Position numbers and translations under genes: made by a program. A DNA stretch of 64,000 nucleotides from Pigmentiphaga litoralis (GTDB lineage: Bacteria > Pseudomonadota > Gammaproteobacteria > Burkholderiales > Burkholderiaceae_B). The notes below the pieces were generated by a model. The model was not told the origin of the DNA. It saw only the letters and a list, made by a program, of their open reading frames with translations, and ran no database searches. This document shows, piece by piece, positions 26,084 through 34,866 of the stretch. The stretch's first letter is position 1. Every line of letters starts with the position of its first letter. The stretch covers positions 3,968,001 to 4,032,000 of the forward strand of contig NZ_JACCBP010000001.1 of assembly GCF_013408655.1 (NCBI RefSeq), in the 5' to 3' direction.

Positions 26084-27430
26084 GTGGATGCCCTGAACTC
26101 CTTCTTCTCGACACCGGCCATACGTTCCCTCTGGACCGACGCCGCCGTGATCGACGCCATGATCAGGTTCGAATCGGCGCTTGCCGCGTCCCAGGCCGAA
26201 TGCGGGGTCATCCCCGCCAGCGCCGCCGACGCCATCGCCCGGACCTGCAGCACCTTTACCATCGATCCCCACCAGCTGGCGGCTGAAGCCCGCAACGCCG
26301 GCACCCTTGCCATCCCTCTCATGAAAGCGCTCAAGGCGGCGGTCCAGAAAGTGGACCCCGCCGCGGTCGCCTGCGTTCATTTCGGTTCCACCAGCCAGGA
26401 CATCAGCGATACCGCGCTGCTGTGCCAGGCTCGAGCGTCGATGGACGTGCTGGAACGCGACCTGCGCCGGCTGGGCGATGCCCTGGCCAGCCAGGTCGAT
26501 CGGTACCGGACCACGCCCGTGCTGGGCCGCACCTTGCTGCAACCGGCCGCGCCAGTCAGCTTTGGCTGGAAAGTGGCCGGCTGGCTGGACGCCGTCACGC
26601 GCTGTTCGGCAGCCTTGAAGGCCGCAGGCGATGAAGCGTGCACACTGCAATTTGGCGGCGCCAACGGCACGCTGGCCATGCATGGCGACGCGGCTGGCGC
26701 CGTGACGCAAGCCCTGGCCAAGCGGCTGGGCCTGCGCACGCCCGCCATGTCCTGGCACGGCGCCCGCGACCGCATCGCGCGGCTGGGCAGCGAACTGGCC
26801 ATTCTGTGCGGCGCGCTCGGCAAGATCGGCCGCGACGTGTCCTTACTCATGCAGTTCGAAGTGGCGGAAGCTTTCGAGCCCACCGGCGAAGGCCGCGGCG
26901 GATCGTCCGCCATGCCGCACAAACGCAATCCGGTATCCAGCATGTATCTGCTCGACGCCGCCAACCGCGCACCCATGGTCGCCGCGATCCTGACGGGCGA
27001 ACTGGCGTCCGAACATGAACGCGGCCTGGGCAGCTGGCCCAACGCGTTGCCAGTGCTGGCCGACTTGTTCGACCTGGCCGGCAGCAGCCTGTCGGCGGCG
27101 GTTGATATCGGCGAAGGCCTGCGTATCGATGCCGAGGCCATGCAGGCCAACATCGACCGCCTGTATGGCGTGGTCTATTCCGAAGGCATCTCGCTGACCT
27201 TGTCCGGCAAGCTCGGCCCGGCCGCGGCCGCGCGCATCGTCGGCCAGGTCTGCGAACAGGCCATCCAGCAGCGCACGCCCGTCGCCGACCTGCTCAAGGC
27301 CATGCCCGACGTGACGGCCGTCCTTGACGACGCCACCCTTGACCGCCTTGCCAGCCCCGCCGCACAGATCGCTGCCTGCCAGCCCATGTGCGATGCCGTG
27401 CTGCGCCAGTGGCGACTCGCCCACCCATAA
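26084..27430 (+). CDS. pcaB: 3-carboxy-cis,cis-muconate cycloisomerase
   Basis: About 448 residues, the usual length for PcaB of the fumarase/aspartase superfamily. The superfamily signature is GSSAMPHKRNP; the N-terminus FFSTPAIRSLWTDAAVIDAM matches PcaB. It converts 3-carboxymuconate to 4-carboxymuconolactone in protocatechuate breakdown. No ATG is available at the right place; GTG 26084 gives the expected N-terminus and has GAGTGG nine bases upstream, with GTG 26072 as alternative. The fused pcaDC gene follows 14 bp later. pcaGH and pcaIJ are not in the window. Confidence 0.88.
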   Translation: MDALNSFFSTPAIRSLWTDAAVIDAMIRFESALAASQAECGVIPASAADAIARTCSTFTIDPHQLAAEARNAGTLAIPLMKALKAAVQKVDPAAVACVHFGSTSQDISDTALLCQARASMDVLERDLRRLGDALASQVDRYRTTPVLGRTLLQPAAPVSFGWKVAGWLDAVTRCSAALKAAGDEACTLQFGGANGTLAMHGDAAGAVTQALAKRLGLRTPAMSWHGARDRIARLGSELAILCGALGKIGRDVSLLMQFEVAEAFEPTGEGRGGSSAMPHKRNPVSSMYLLDAANRAPMVAAILTGELASEHERGLGSWPNALPVLADLFDLAGSSLSAAVDIGEGLRIDAEAMQANIDRLYGVVYSEGISLTLSGKLGPAAAARIVGQVCEQAIQQRTPVADLLKAMPDVTAVLDDATLDRLASPAAQIAACQPMCDAVLRQWRLAHP

Positions 27431-27444
27431 CACCAGGAGACCCC

Positions 27445-28635
27445 ATGCCTCATGCACTCAGCGGCGACGCCCGCATCTATTGGCGCGCCGATGGCGACCG
27501 CAGCCTGCCGCCGCTCATCCTCGGCAATTCCATCGGTACCGACTTTGCCGCCTGGGACCCGGTCATGCCGCGCCTCATGCGCCACTTCTATGTGGTGCGT
27601 TACGACGCGCGCGGCCATGGCGCGTCCGACGCGCCAGCCGGCGAATACACCATCGCCCAATTGGGCGCCGACCTGGACGCCGTCGCGATCGCGGCCGGGC
27701 TCGACAGCTTCGACTACTGCGGCGTGTCGCTCGGCGGCATGGTGGGCATGTGGTACGCGGCCAATCGCCCCGCGCGCCTGCGCCGGCTGATCCTGGCCAA
27801 CACCGCGCCCAAATTCGATCCGGCCATCTGGCGCACCCGCATCGCGACCGTGCTGGAAAAGGGCATGGACAGCATTGCCGACATGGCCATGGCGCGCTTC
27901 TTCACCCCCGAATTCGTCGCCCGCAACGGCATCGAATTCCAGCGCGTCCGCAATACCTTCCTGTCGATGTCGGCTCCCGGCTATGCCGGCTGCTGCGCTG
28001 CGATCCGCGATCTGGACCTGACGTCATCCCTGTCCGCCATCAAGGTGCCGACCCTGGTGCTGACCGGTGAACGCGACCTGTCCACGCCGCCCGCGGTCGG
28101 CCAGCAGATCGCCGCCGCGATCGACGGCGCCGTGGTTGTCGCCCTGCCCGCCGCGCACATTGCCGCGACCGAGACGCCTGTGCAGTTCTGCGACGCCGCC
28201 GTGGAATTCCTGGTCGACCCGCCGGTGGAAACCGAAGCCGACCGCTACGCCTACGGCCTGGACCGCCGCAAGCAGGTGCTGGGTCGCGAATACGTGGAAC
28301 AGCGCGTCGCGTCCGTCACGCCCTTCAACAAACGTTTCCAGGCCTTCATCACCCGCTACGCGTGGGGCGAGCTGTGGACGTCCAGCCGTTTCCAGGATGT
28401 CGAACGCCGCATGATGGTCCTGTCGATGATGGTTGCCCTGGGCCGCTGGGAAGAATTCGAACTGCACGTAGGCGCCGCCCTGCGCGCCGGCGTCGAAGCC
28501 CAGGCAATCGAAGAAGCGCTGGTCCAGGCGGCCGTGTACTGCGGCGTGCCCGCGGCCAACACGGGCTTTGCGCTGGCCGGCAAGATCCTGGCCAAGGCGC
28601 AAGAAGACGCCGGCAAGGACGCGGCAGCAAAGTAA
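27445..28635 (+). CDS. pcaL: Fused 3-oxoadipate enol-lactonase / 4-carboxymuconolactone decarboxylase
   Basis: 396 residues in two parts. Residues 1-255 are an alpha/beta hydrolase (PcaD) with nucleophile elbow CGVSLGG, Asp in TGERDLSTPP and His in PAAHIAATE. Residues about 275-385 are a carboxymuconolactone decarboxylase (PcaC) with RYAWGELWTSSRFQDVERR and AAVYCGVPAAN. The natural fusion, known as PcaL in some bacteria, performs two consecutive beta-ketoadipate steps. AGGAG precedes the start. It lies between pcaB and a metallo-beta-lactamase gene in one operon. Confidence 0.93.
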   Translation: MPHALSGDARIYWRADGDRSLPPLILGNSIGTDFAAWDPVMPRLMRHFYVVRYDARGHGASDAPAGEYTIAQLGADLDAVAIAAGLDSFDYCGVSLGGMVGMWYAANRPARLRRLILANTAPKFDPAIWRTRIATVLEKGMDSIADMAMARFFTPEFVARNGIEFQRVRNTFLSMSAPGYAGCCAAIRDLDLTSSLSAIKVPTLVLTGERDLSTPPAVGQQIAAAIDGAVVVALPAAHIAATETPVQFCDAAVEFLVDPPVETEADRYAYGLDRRKQVLGREYVEQRVASVTPFNKRFQAFITRYAWGELWTSSRFQDVERRMMVLSMMVALGRWEEFELHVGAALRAGVEAQAIEEALVQAAVYCGVPAANTGFALAGKILAKAQEDAGKDAAAK

Positions 28636-28686
28636 GCAGCGGGCCGGGGCGCCGGCTGGCGCCCCGCAGACCAGGAGGAGACAAGC

Positions 28687-29523
28687 ATGCAACTCGACGT
28701 TCTGATCCAGGGCTTTCCTGGCCGCGCGGTCTGTCATGGCGGGCTCGGCTGGAGCACCGTGGCCCTGCTGCGCGGCGGCGGCCGCACCGCGCTCATCGAC
28801 GTGGGCGCATTCGGGGTGCGCAAGCCCCTGCTGCGCCAGCTGACCGCCTGTGGCGTTGCGCCCGGCGACGTCACCGACGTCGTGCTGACCCACGCGCACT
28901 ACGACCACGCCATCAACTTCACGCTGTTCCCGAACGCCACCGTCTGGATCGGCGCCGACGAACTGGCCTGGGCCGCCGACCAGCCGCCCGGCTTCAACCC
29001 GCTGCCCGAGCTGTACGTAAAGGAACTGTCGACCTCATCCCGCGTCACCCTGCTGCGCGACGGCGACACGATCCTGCCCGGCCTGACCGCGATCGCCGCG
29101 CCCGGCCACACGCCCGGTCATCTGCTCTTCTATCTGAGCGCGTCGGACCTGCCCGTGCTGTTCACCGGCGACGCCGCCAAGAACCGCGCCGAACTCCTGT
29201 CGATGAACGTGCACGACAGCGACGACCACGCCGCCAGCGTCAGCAGCCTGGACCGCATCTGGGCCGAGTGGCGCAAGGTGCCCGGCACTCTGCTCGTCCC
29301 TGGCCATGACCTGAGCATGCGCCTGGACGGTGACACGCCCGTGTACGTCGGCGAACTGCGCGAATCGCTCTCGGTCTGGTTCAACGAAGACCTGGAATCA
29401 CCGCAGCTGATCGATCTGTGCGGCGGTCATCGGACAGGATGGCTGACCGGCAAGGCGACGTCTGCACGCAACGCTTCCGGCACCGATCCGGTGCAAGCCG
29501 CCGGCCCGGATAGTCGTCCCTGA
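28687..29523 (+). CDS. Metallo-beta-lactamase-fold hydrolase
   Basis: 278 residues with a complete di-metal set: LTHAHYDHAIN, APGHTPGHLLFY, FTGDAAKNR and LVPGHD. No signal peptide, so cytoplasmic. The layout resembles N-acyl-homoserine-lactonase-like or glyoxalase-like members. AGGAGGAGA immediately precedes the start. It is 51 bp after the pcaDC gene and probably cotranscribed, so a lactone or thioester of aromatic breakdown is a reasonable substrate guess; quorum quenching is the alternative. Confidence 0.8.
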   Translation: MQLDVLIQGFPGRAVCHGGLGWSTVALLRGGGRTALIDVGAFGVRKPLLRQLTACGVAPGDVTDVVLTHAHYDHAINFTLFPNATVWIGADELAWAADQPPGFNPLPELYVKELSTSSRVTLLRDGDTILPGLTAIAAPGHTPGHLLFYLSASDLPVLFTGDAAKNRAELLSMNVHDSDDHAASVSSLDRIWAEWRKVPGTLLVPGHDLSMRLDGDTPVYVGELRESLSVWFNEDLESPQLIDLCGGHRTGWLTGKATSARNASGTDPVQAAGPDSRP

Positions 29524-29671
29524 GCGGTTTTTATCGGCATGTGGGATACCGCGTGCACCGGCCGGGGGAATCCCGCCGTCATGCCGCGCTGCAACATGGT
29601 TTGCGGCACGCGCACGCGCCGGGCGGCATACAATGCAGGTCTTGTGCCCTTCGGCGATCTACAGATAAGCA

Positions 29672-30949
29672 ATGGACTCCACGCTCTCGGATAAGGCCCT
29701 CGCCTACCACCAGTTCCCCATCCCCGGCAAGATTGCCGTGGTCCCGACCAAGCCGCTCGCGAACCAGGAAGACCTGTCGCTGGCGTACTCGCCCGGTGTG
29801 GCCGCGGCGTGTGAAGCCATCGCCAACGACCAGCAGTCCGTGCGCCTGTACACCTCGCGCTCGAACCTGGTCGGCGTGATCTCGAACGGCACCGCCGTGC
29901 TGGGTCTCGGCAACATCGGCCCGTACGCGGCCAAGCCGGTCATGGAAGGCAAGGCCTGCCTGTTCCAGAAGTTTGCCGGCATTAACGTGTTCGACATCGA
30001 ACTCGCCGAAACCGATCCCGACAAGCTGATCGACGCCATCGCGATGATGGAACCGACCTTCGGCGGCATCAACCTTGAAGACATCAAGGCGCCCGAGTGC
30101 TTCTACATCGAACGCAAGCTCAGCGAACGCATGTCGATTCCCGTGTTCCACGACGACCAGCACGGCACGGCCATCGTGACGTCGGCGGCCATCGTCAACG
30201 GCCTGAAGCTGGCTGACAAGACGCTCGACAGCGTGCGCCTGGTCTGCTCCGGCGCCGGCGCCGCCGCCATCGCCTGCCTGGACCTGCTGGTCCGCCTGGG
30301 CCTGAAGAAAGAAAACGTCCTGCTCGTCGACTCCAAGGGCGTGGTGTTTGAAGGCCGCGACCAGTCGATGGAATTCAACAAGGCGCGCTACGCGACCTCC
30401 AGCACCGCGCGTTCGCTCGCCGATGCCTGCCAGGACGCCGACGTGTTCCTGGGTTGCTCGGCCGGCAAGTTGCTGACGCAAGACATGGTCAAGTCCATGG
30501 GCCTGCGTCCGCTGATCCTGGCGCTGGCCAACCCCGAACCGGAAATCCTGCCGGAACTGGCCAAGGCCGTGCGCTCCGACGTGCTGATCGCCACGGGCCG
30601 TTCGGACTACCCGAACCAGGTCAACAACGTGCTGTGCTTCCCGTTCCTGTTCCGCGGCGCACTCGACGTCGATGCCATGCGCATCTCCGACGAAATGAAG
30701 CTGGCCTGCGTGAACGCGCTGGCCGGTCTGGCCCAGAAGGAAATCCCCGAGCAGGTCGCCAAGGCCTACCCGGGCAAGACCCTGACCTTCGGTCCCGACT
30801 ACTTCATCCCGACTCCGTTCGATCCCCGCCTCATCAGCGAAATCGCGTCAGCCGTCGCGCTGGCTGCCATGGAATCCGGCGTCGCCCGCCGCCCCATCGC
30901 CGATATCGAAGCGTATCGCGAAGCCCTGCTGAAGAACTTCTCGGCGTAA
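29672..30949 (+). CDS. Malic enzyme, single-domain form
   Basis: 425 residues covering the malic N-terminal domain ([14 protein letters not shown], then the catalytic Tyr/Lys region) and the NAD(P) domain ([25 protein letters not shown]). Proteobacterial MaeB proteins usually carry a C-terminal phosphotransacetylase-like domain of about 330 residues; here the frame ends cleanly after [15 protein letters not shown] and a terminator follows, so that domain is absent and no remnant is seen. It decarboxylates malate to pyruvate. It stands alone and may supply NADPH or drain C4 acids from aromatic breakdown. Confidence 0.9.
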   Translation: MDSTLSDKALAYHQFPIPGKIAVVPTKPLANQEDLSLAYSPGVAAACEAIANDQQSVRLYTSRSNLVGVISNGTAVLGLGNIGPYAAKPVMEGKACLFQKFAGINVFDIELAETDPDKLIDAIAMMEPTFGGINLEDIKAPECFYIERKLSERMSIPVFHDDQHGTAIVTSAAIVNGLKLADKTLDSVRLVCSGAGAAAIACLDLLVRLGLKKENVLLVDSKGVVFEGRDQSMEFNKARYATSSTARSLADACQDADVFLGCSAGKLLTQDMVKSMGLRPLILALANPEPEILPELAKAVRSDVLIATGRSDYPNQVNNVLCFPFLFRGALDVDAMRISDEMKLACVNALAGLAQKEIPEQVAKAYPGKTLTFGPDYFIPTPFDPRLISEIASAVALAAMESGVARRPIADIEAYREALLKNFSA

Positions 30950-31000
30950 GCCGGTTGGACCGCACGCGCTGCTTGCGGCGCGTGCGGTGTCCAGAATGAA

Positions 31001-31034
31001 AAAAAGCGTCCGGTACATGCCGGACGCTTTTTTT
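31001..31034. terminator. Bidirectional terminator between malic enzyme and queC
   Basis: Stem GCGTCCGG (31006-31013) with CCGGACGC (31020-31027), loop TACATG, flanked by five A on the left and seven T on the right; it serves both convergent genes. A second stem (CCGCACGCGC... near 30960-30987) precedes it. Confidence 0.9.
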
Positions 31035-31075
31035 ATGGGTGGTGGGCTGGGGCCGCGATTGGATAGGGTGCAGGC

Positions 31076-31774
31076 CTACGCCGCCGCGGCGCGCCACTTC
31101 TCGAAACCGTTCTTGCGCAACTCGCAGGCCGGGCAGGTGCCGCAGCCGTAGCCCCAGTCGAAGCGCTGGGTGCGGTCGCCGTGGTAGCAGGTGTGGGTGT
31201 GTTCGACCACCAGGTCGACGAAGGCCTGGCCGCCCAGATCGTCGGCCAGGGCCCAGGTCTCGGCCTTGTCGATCCACATCAAGGGCGTGTCGAACGTGAA
31301 GCGCTGGCCCATGCCCAGGGACACGGCCACTTGCAGGGCCTTGATGGTGTCGTCGCGGCAGTCGGGGTAGCCCGAAAAATCCGTCTCGCACATCCCGCCC
31401 ACGATCACGTCCAGGCCGCGCCGGTAGGCCACGGCCGATGCCATCGTCAAAAATACCAGGTTGCGGCCCGGCACGAAGGTGTTGGGCAGGCCATTGGCGG
31501 CCATCCTGATTTCGGTGTCGCTGGTCAACGCCGTGTCGCTGATCGCGCCCAGCACGCCCAGGTCCACCATGTGGTCGGCGCCGATGCGCGGCGCCCAGTC
31601 CGGAAACTGCGCGCGCATGGCCTCGAGCACATGCTGGCGCGCATCGAGTTCGACACGATGGCGCTGGCCGTAGTCGAAGCCGATGGTCTCGACGACCTCA
31701 TACCGGTCGGCAGCCCAGGCCAGGCACGTGGTGGAGTCCTGGCCTCCGGAAAACAGGACGAGTGCTTTTCGCAT
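31076..31774 (-). CDS. queC: 7-cyano-7-deazaguanine synthase
   Basis: 232 residues. The PP-loop is [15 protein letters not shown]; the C-terminal zinc site shows [20 protein letters not shown] plus a Cys about 17 residues before it. It makes preQ0 from carboxy-deazaguanine with ATP and ammonia, for queuosine in tRNA. No queD or queE is adjacent. The leader contains a 13-bp tandem repeat at 31802-31840; no preQ1 riboswitch shape was recognised. Confidence 0.95.
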   Translation of the reverse strand: MRKALVLFSGGQDSTTCLAWAADRYEVVETIGFDYGQRHRVELDARQHVLEAMRAQFPDWAPRIGADHMVDLGVLGAISDTALTSDTEIRMAANGLPNTFVPGRNLVFLTMASAVAYRRGLDVIVGGMCETDFSGYPDCRDDTIKALQVAVSLGMGQRFTFDTPLMWIDKAETWALADDLGGQAFVDLVVEHTHTCYHGDRTQRFDWGYGCGTCPACELRKNGFEKWRAAAA

Positions 31775-31801
31775 GATGATGGGTGTCGGTAAAGAAGGGG
31801 C

Positions 31802-31840
31802 TGGTGAAGGGGCTTGGTGAAGGGGCTTGGTGAAGGGGCT
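31802..31840. repeat. Three perfect 13-bp tandem repeats upstream of queC
   Basis: TGGTGAAGGGGCT is present three times in a row, with a decayed copy on each side. It lies 28 bp upstream of the queC start codon on the template side, so copy-number change could alter promoter spacing. Confidence 0.85.
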
Positions 31841-31938
31841 TGGTCAGGAGGCCACGCCGCGCATCGGAAGGCAATGACGTGCCTGGGTGCGGTGGGCAAG
31901 CTGGAATTATAGGCAGGGTCCGCTGCGCGAGCGGCAGG

Positions 31939-33747
31939 TCAGCTGCGCTGGCGGGATCGGCGCATTACTTGGCCGGTCACCAGGCACGCGCCGACCAGCG
32001 CTGCCGCCACAAGAAAGGTCAGGCGCAGGCCCGCGGCGACGGCGGCCGGCGACGCCGACGTCGGGTCGGTCGTGGCCGCGCCGGCCAGGAAAATTGCGCC
32101 CATCAACGATGCGCCGCTGATCAGTCCCAGGTTGCGCGACAGGCCCAGCGCGCCGCCGATCACGCCGCGTTCATTCGGGCCTGCCGCCGCCATGACCGCG
32201 GTGTTGTTGGCCGTCTGGAACACCGCATAGCCTGCGGTCAAAGGCACCAGGGCAAACAGGTAGCCCGCAACGCCGAAGGACACCGGAATGGCGGCGAGCA
32301 GCACGCAGCCGGCCAGCATGACGATCAGTCCACTGCGTGTCATGGCGGCTTGGCCATGCCGGTCGACCCAGCGGCCCGCTGGCGCCCCCAGCAGCGCCGC
32401 CACGATCGGGCCCACGGACATGACCAGGCCGACCTGCGCGGGCCGCAACCCCAGGCCTGCTGACAGATAGAACGGACTCACGACCAAGGTCGCCATCGCG
32501 ACGGTGGAGACGGCGGCGCTGAAGGCGAATCCGGAACCGACGTCGGGACGTTGGAGGACGTCAAGGCGAATCAACGGGAAAGCGGCGCGCGCTTCTGCCC
32601 GGATGAAGCCGATGGCGCCGATGGCAGCGGTAGCCAGCAGCAGCGGCATCGTCCACGCGCTGCCCGACGTACGACCCAAGGTCATGGCGAGTGCATAGGC
32701 GGCCAGTGTCAGCACGAGCAGGAGCATGCCTTGGGCGTCCAGTCTCGCAGCGGCCGAGGACGCGCGAGCGACACGCGGCGGCGATGCGTTGGGTGTGGGT
32801 ACCAGCGATGGTGTAGATGCGGGTGCGGATGAAGGCGATCGTACCGACACTGGCGCGGAAGCGAAAGCGGACGCAGGTGCCGGTGTGGGTGTGGGCGTGG
32901 GTGCCGATGCAGGTGCCAATGCGGACGCGGACGCGGGCAGGTGCTTCCACGTGATCCACGCCGCCAGCGCGCCTGGCGGCAGCATCACCGCGAACAGCGC
33001 GGGCCATCCCCATACCGACAGCAGCAGGCCGCCTAGCGCCGGGCCCAGTGCCGTTCCCGTGGCCGACATGGCGCCGAGCAGACCCATGGCGCGGCCCGCC
33101 GATGCCTTGGGCATCAGGTCGCCGACAAAGGCCAACGTCAGGGCCATCATCGCCGCCGCGCCTGCCCCCTGCAACGCCCGGGCAATGATCAGCATGCTGA
33201 GCGATGGCGCCAACGCGCACAGTCCCGACGCTGCCGTGAACAGCGTGACGCCCGCCACCAGCACACGCCGCCGGCCAAACTGATCACCCAAGCGCCCCGC
33301 CACCACGACCAGCGTGGTCGTGGACAGCAAGTACGCCAGCACGATCCACTGCGCCTGCCCGAACGGCGCGCCAAACGCCTGTGCAAAGGCAGGCAGCCCG
33401 ACGTTGGCAATGCTGCTGCCCAGCGATGCCAGCAGCATCGACAAGGACAGGCCCGCCAACGCGGCCTTGACGTGGACCGGCGGAATCGGTGCGGATGCGG
33501 ATGCCGATGCCGATGCGGATGCCGATGCCGATGCCGATGCAGATGCGGTTGCGGTTGCGGTTGCGGTTGCGGGCGCCAATGCCTGCGCAACCGATACCGA
33601 TGCCTGGACAACCGGAATGACGGGACCGGCGGCGGAATGTTGCCTGGCCGGCCTAGCCGATGGCTCGACCGATTGCCGATGCAACCGTGCATGGGACTGC
33701 CCACCAGATTGCCGAGCGGAAAACAGCGGGATCAGGAACGTGCGCAT
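31939..33747 (-). CDS. MFS drug-efflux transporter with Ala-Ser repeat tracts
   Basis: 602 residues, DHA-type efflux pump. Membrane helices start near residue 92 (ALAGLSLSMLLASLGSSIAN); GRLGDQFGRRRVLVAG is the loop 2-3 motif; about 12-14 helices follow. Two low-complexity blocks are unusual: residues about 59-86, mostly Ala-Thr/Ala-Ser dipeptides, and a central loop of about 60 residues rich in Ala, Ser, Pro and Thr. The ATG at 33747 has AGAAGG just upstream, so the first repeat block is translated. A divergent LysR gene lies upstream and probably controls it. The substrate is unknown. Confidence 0.87.
   Translation of the reverse strand: MRTFLIPLFSARQSGGQSHARLHRQSVEPSARPARQHSAAGPVIPVVQASVSVAQALAPATATATATASASASASASASASASASAPIPPVHVKAALAGLSLSMLLASLGSSIANVGLPAFAQAFGAPFGQAQWIVLAYLLSTTTLVVVAGRLGDQFGRRRVLVAGVTLFTAASGLCALAPSLSMLIIARALQGAGAAAMMALTLAFVGDLMPKASAGRAMGLLGAMSATGTALGPALGGLLLSVWGWPALFAVMLPPGALAAWITWKHLPASASALAPASAPTPTPTPAPASAFASAPVSVRSPSSAPASTPSLVPTPNASPPRVARASSAAARLDAQGMLLLVLTLAAYALAMTLGRTSGSAWTMPLLLATAAIGAIGFIRAEARAAFPLIRLDVLQRPDVGSGFAFSAAVSTVAMATLVVSPFYLSAGLGLRPAQVGLVMSVGPIVAALLGAPAGRWVDRHGQAAMTRSGLIVMLAGCVLLAAIPVSFGVAGYLFALVPLTAGYAVFQTANNTAVMAAAGPNERGVIGGALGLSRNLGLISGASLMGAIFLAGAATTDPTSASPAAVAAGLRLTFLVAAALVGACLVTGQVMRRSRQRS
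32811..32938. repeat. Degenerate hexamer tract inside the MFS central loop
   Basis: Decayed six-base units of the GATGCN/GGTGCN type run through this coding stretch and give the Ala/Ser/Pro/Thr-rich loop between the two halves of the transporter. The copies differ from each other far more than those at 33494-33571. Confidence 0.6.
33494..33571. repeat. Thirteen tandem hexamers in the MFS N-terminus
   Basis: Nine GATGCN units followed by four GTTGCG units in perfect six-base register. On the coding strand they read as Ala-Ser and then Ala-Thr dipeptides. Gain or loss of units would keep the frame and only change the length of the N-terminal arm. Confidence 0.92.
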
Positions 33748-33764
33748 AAAACCCTTCTAACCGC

Positions 33765-33848
33765 GATGCAGGTGCGGAAGCGAATGCAGATGCGGAAGCG
33801 AATGCCGATGCGGAATCGAATGCCGATGCAGTCGCAGACGCCGATGCA
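33765..33848. repeat. Hexamer tract between MFS and LysR starts
   Basis: About fourteen six-base units related to GATGCN (GATGCA, GATGCG, GATGCC, AATGCC, GAAGCG) lie in the divergent promoter region, outside the MFS reading frame. They resemble the coding tract and may come from the same expansion. Confidence 0.8.
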
Positions 33849-33969
33849 GGATTCCCAAGACTAAGCCCGTTCATAACATGGCGGAAGACGCACGCCATGC
33901 ACGTCAATCATGCATGCAACGCCATGTCACTTGCAGCCAAACACGCCGCCTGCGTGCTACTTTGCGCGC

Positions 33970-34866
33970 ATGCCCCGCCCCGACCTCAACCTGCTCATCA
34001 CCCTGGACGTCCTGCTGGACACAGGCAACGTCGCGCGCGCTGCCGAGCGCCTGGGTCTCAGCCCGTCCGCCATGAGCCGCGCCTTGGCCCGGCTGCGCGC
34101 CACCACCGGGGATCCGCTGCTGGTCAGGGCCGGCCGGGGCCTGGTGCCGACGCCGCGCGCCATCGAACTGCGCGCACGCATCGGCCCCGTCCTGCGCGAT
34201 GCGCATGCGGTGCTGCAGCCCGACACGGCATTGAACCTGCACACGCTGGCGGCGACCTTCACGCTTCGGTGCAGCGAAGGGTTCGTCGAAACGTTCGGGG
34301 CGGCGCTGATCGCCCGGGTGGCGCGGGATGCCGCCGGCGTGCGGCTGCGTTTCCTGCCCAAGCTGGACAAGGACAGCACGCCGCTGCGTCAAGGCGACGT
34401 GGACCTGGAAACCGGCGTGATCGGGCAGGACATGGGACCGGAAGTGCGCGCGCAGCGGCTGTTCGGCGACCGCTTCATCGGCGTGGTCCGAAACGGCCAC
34501 CCGCTGACCGAACGCCGCATCACCCCGACCCGGTACGCCGCCGGGCAGCACATTCTGGTGTCTCGCCGGGGCCGTGATCGCGGACCGATCGACGACGCGC
34601 TCGACCGCGAAGGCAAGACGCGTCACATCGTGACGACCGTGGGGGGCTACGGCGCGGCCCTGGCGCTGGCTGCCGGGTCAGACCTGATCGCCAGTGTTCC
34701 GGAACGCCACACCAGCACGATGCGCAGTGCACTGACGAGTTTTCCGCTCCCGTTCAAGGTGCCGGGCATGACCATCTCGATGTTCTGGCATCCGCGCCTG
34801 GACGCCGACCCCGCCCATCGCTGGCTGCGTGCCTGCGTGCGCGAGGTCTGCGGGGACAAGCCGTAA
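33970..34866 (+). CDS. LysR-family transcriptional regulator
   Basis: 298 residues. Winged helix-turn-helix at the N-terminus (LNLLITLDVLLDTGNVARAA, then LGLSPSAMSRALARLR), followed by a substrate-binding-like domain. I take ATG 33970, which starts the canonical helix; a start 60 bp upstream lacks features. It is divergent from the MFS pump gene (223 bp apart) and likely regulates it. It ends exactly where the converging Fsr gene begins. Confidence 0.9.
   Translation: MPRPDLNLLITLDVLLDTGNVARAAERLGLSPSAMSRALARLRATTGDPLLVRAGRGLVPTPRAIELRARIGPVLRDAHAVLQPDTALNLHTLAATFTLRCSEGFVETFGAALIARVARDAAGVRLRFLPKLDKDSTPLRQGDVDLETGVIGQDMGPEVRAQRLFGDRFIGVVRNGHPLTERRITPTRYAAGQHILVSRRGRDRGPIDDALDREGKTRHIVTTVGGYGAALALAAGSDLIASVPERHTSTMRSALTSFPLPFKVPGMTISMFWHPRLDADPAHRWLRACVREVCGDKP

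Noticed and set aside
31076-31850. preQ1 riboswitch searched for near queC
   Set aside because: No H-type pseudoknot-like sequence was recognised upstream; only the 13-bp repeat is there.
33653-33907. Leftward frame of 84 codons overlapping the MFS start, with Ala-Ser repeats
   Set aside because: It reads the non-coding hexamer tract and is out of frame with the pump. The pump has a good ribosome site at its own ATG, so this is not needed as an extension.
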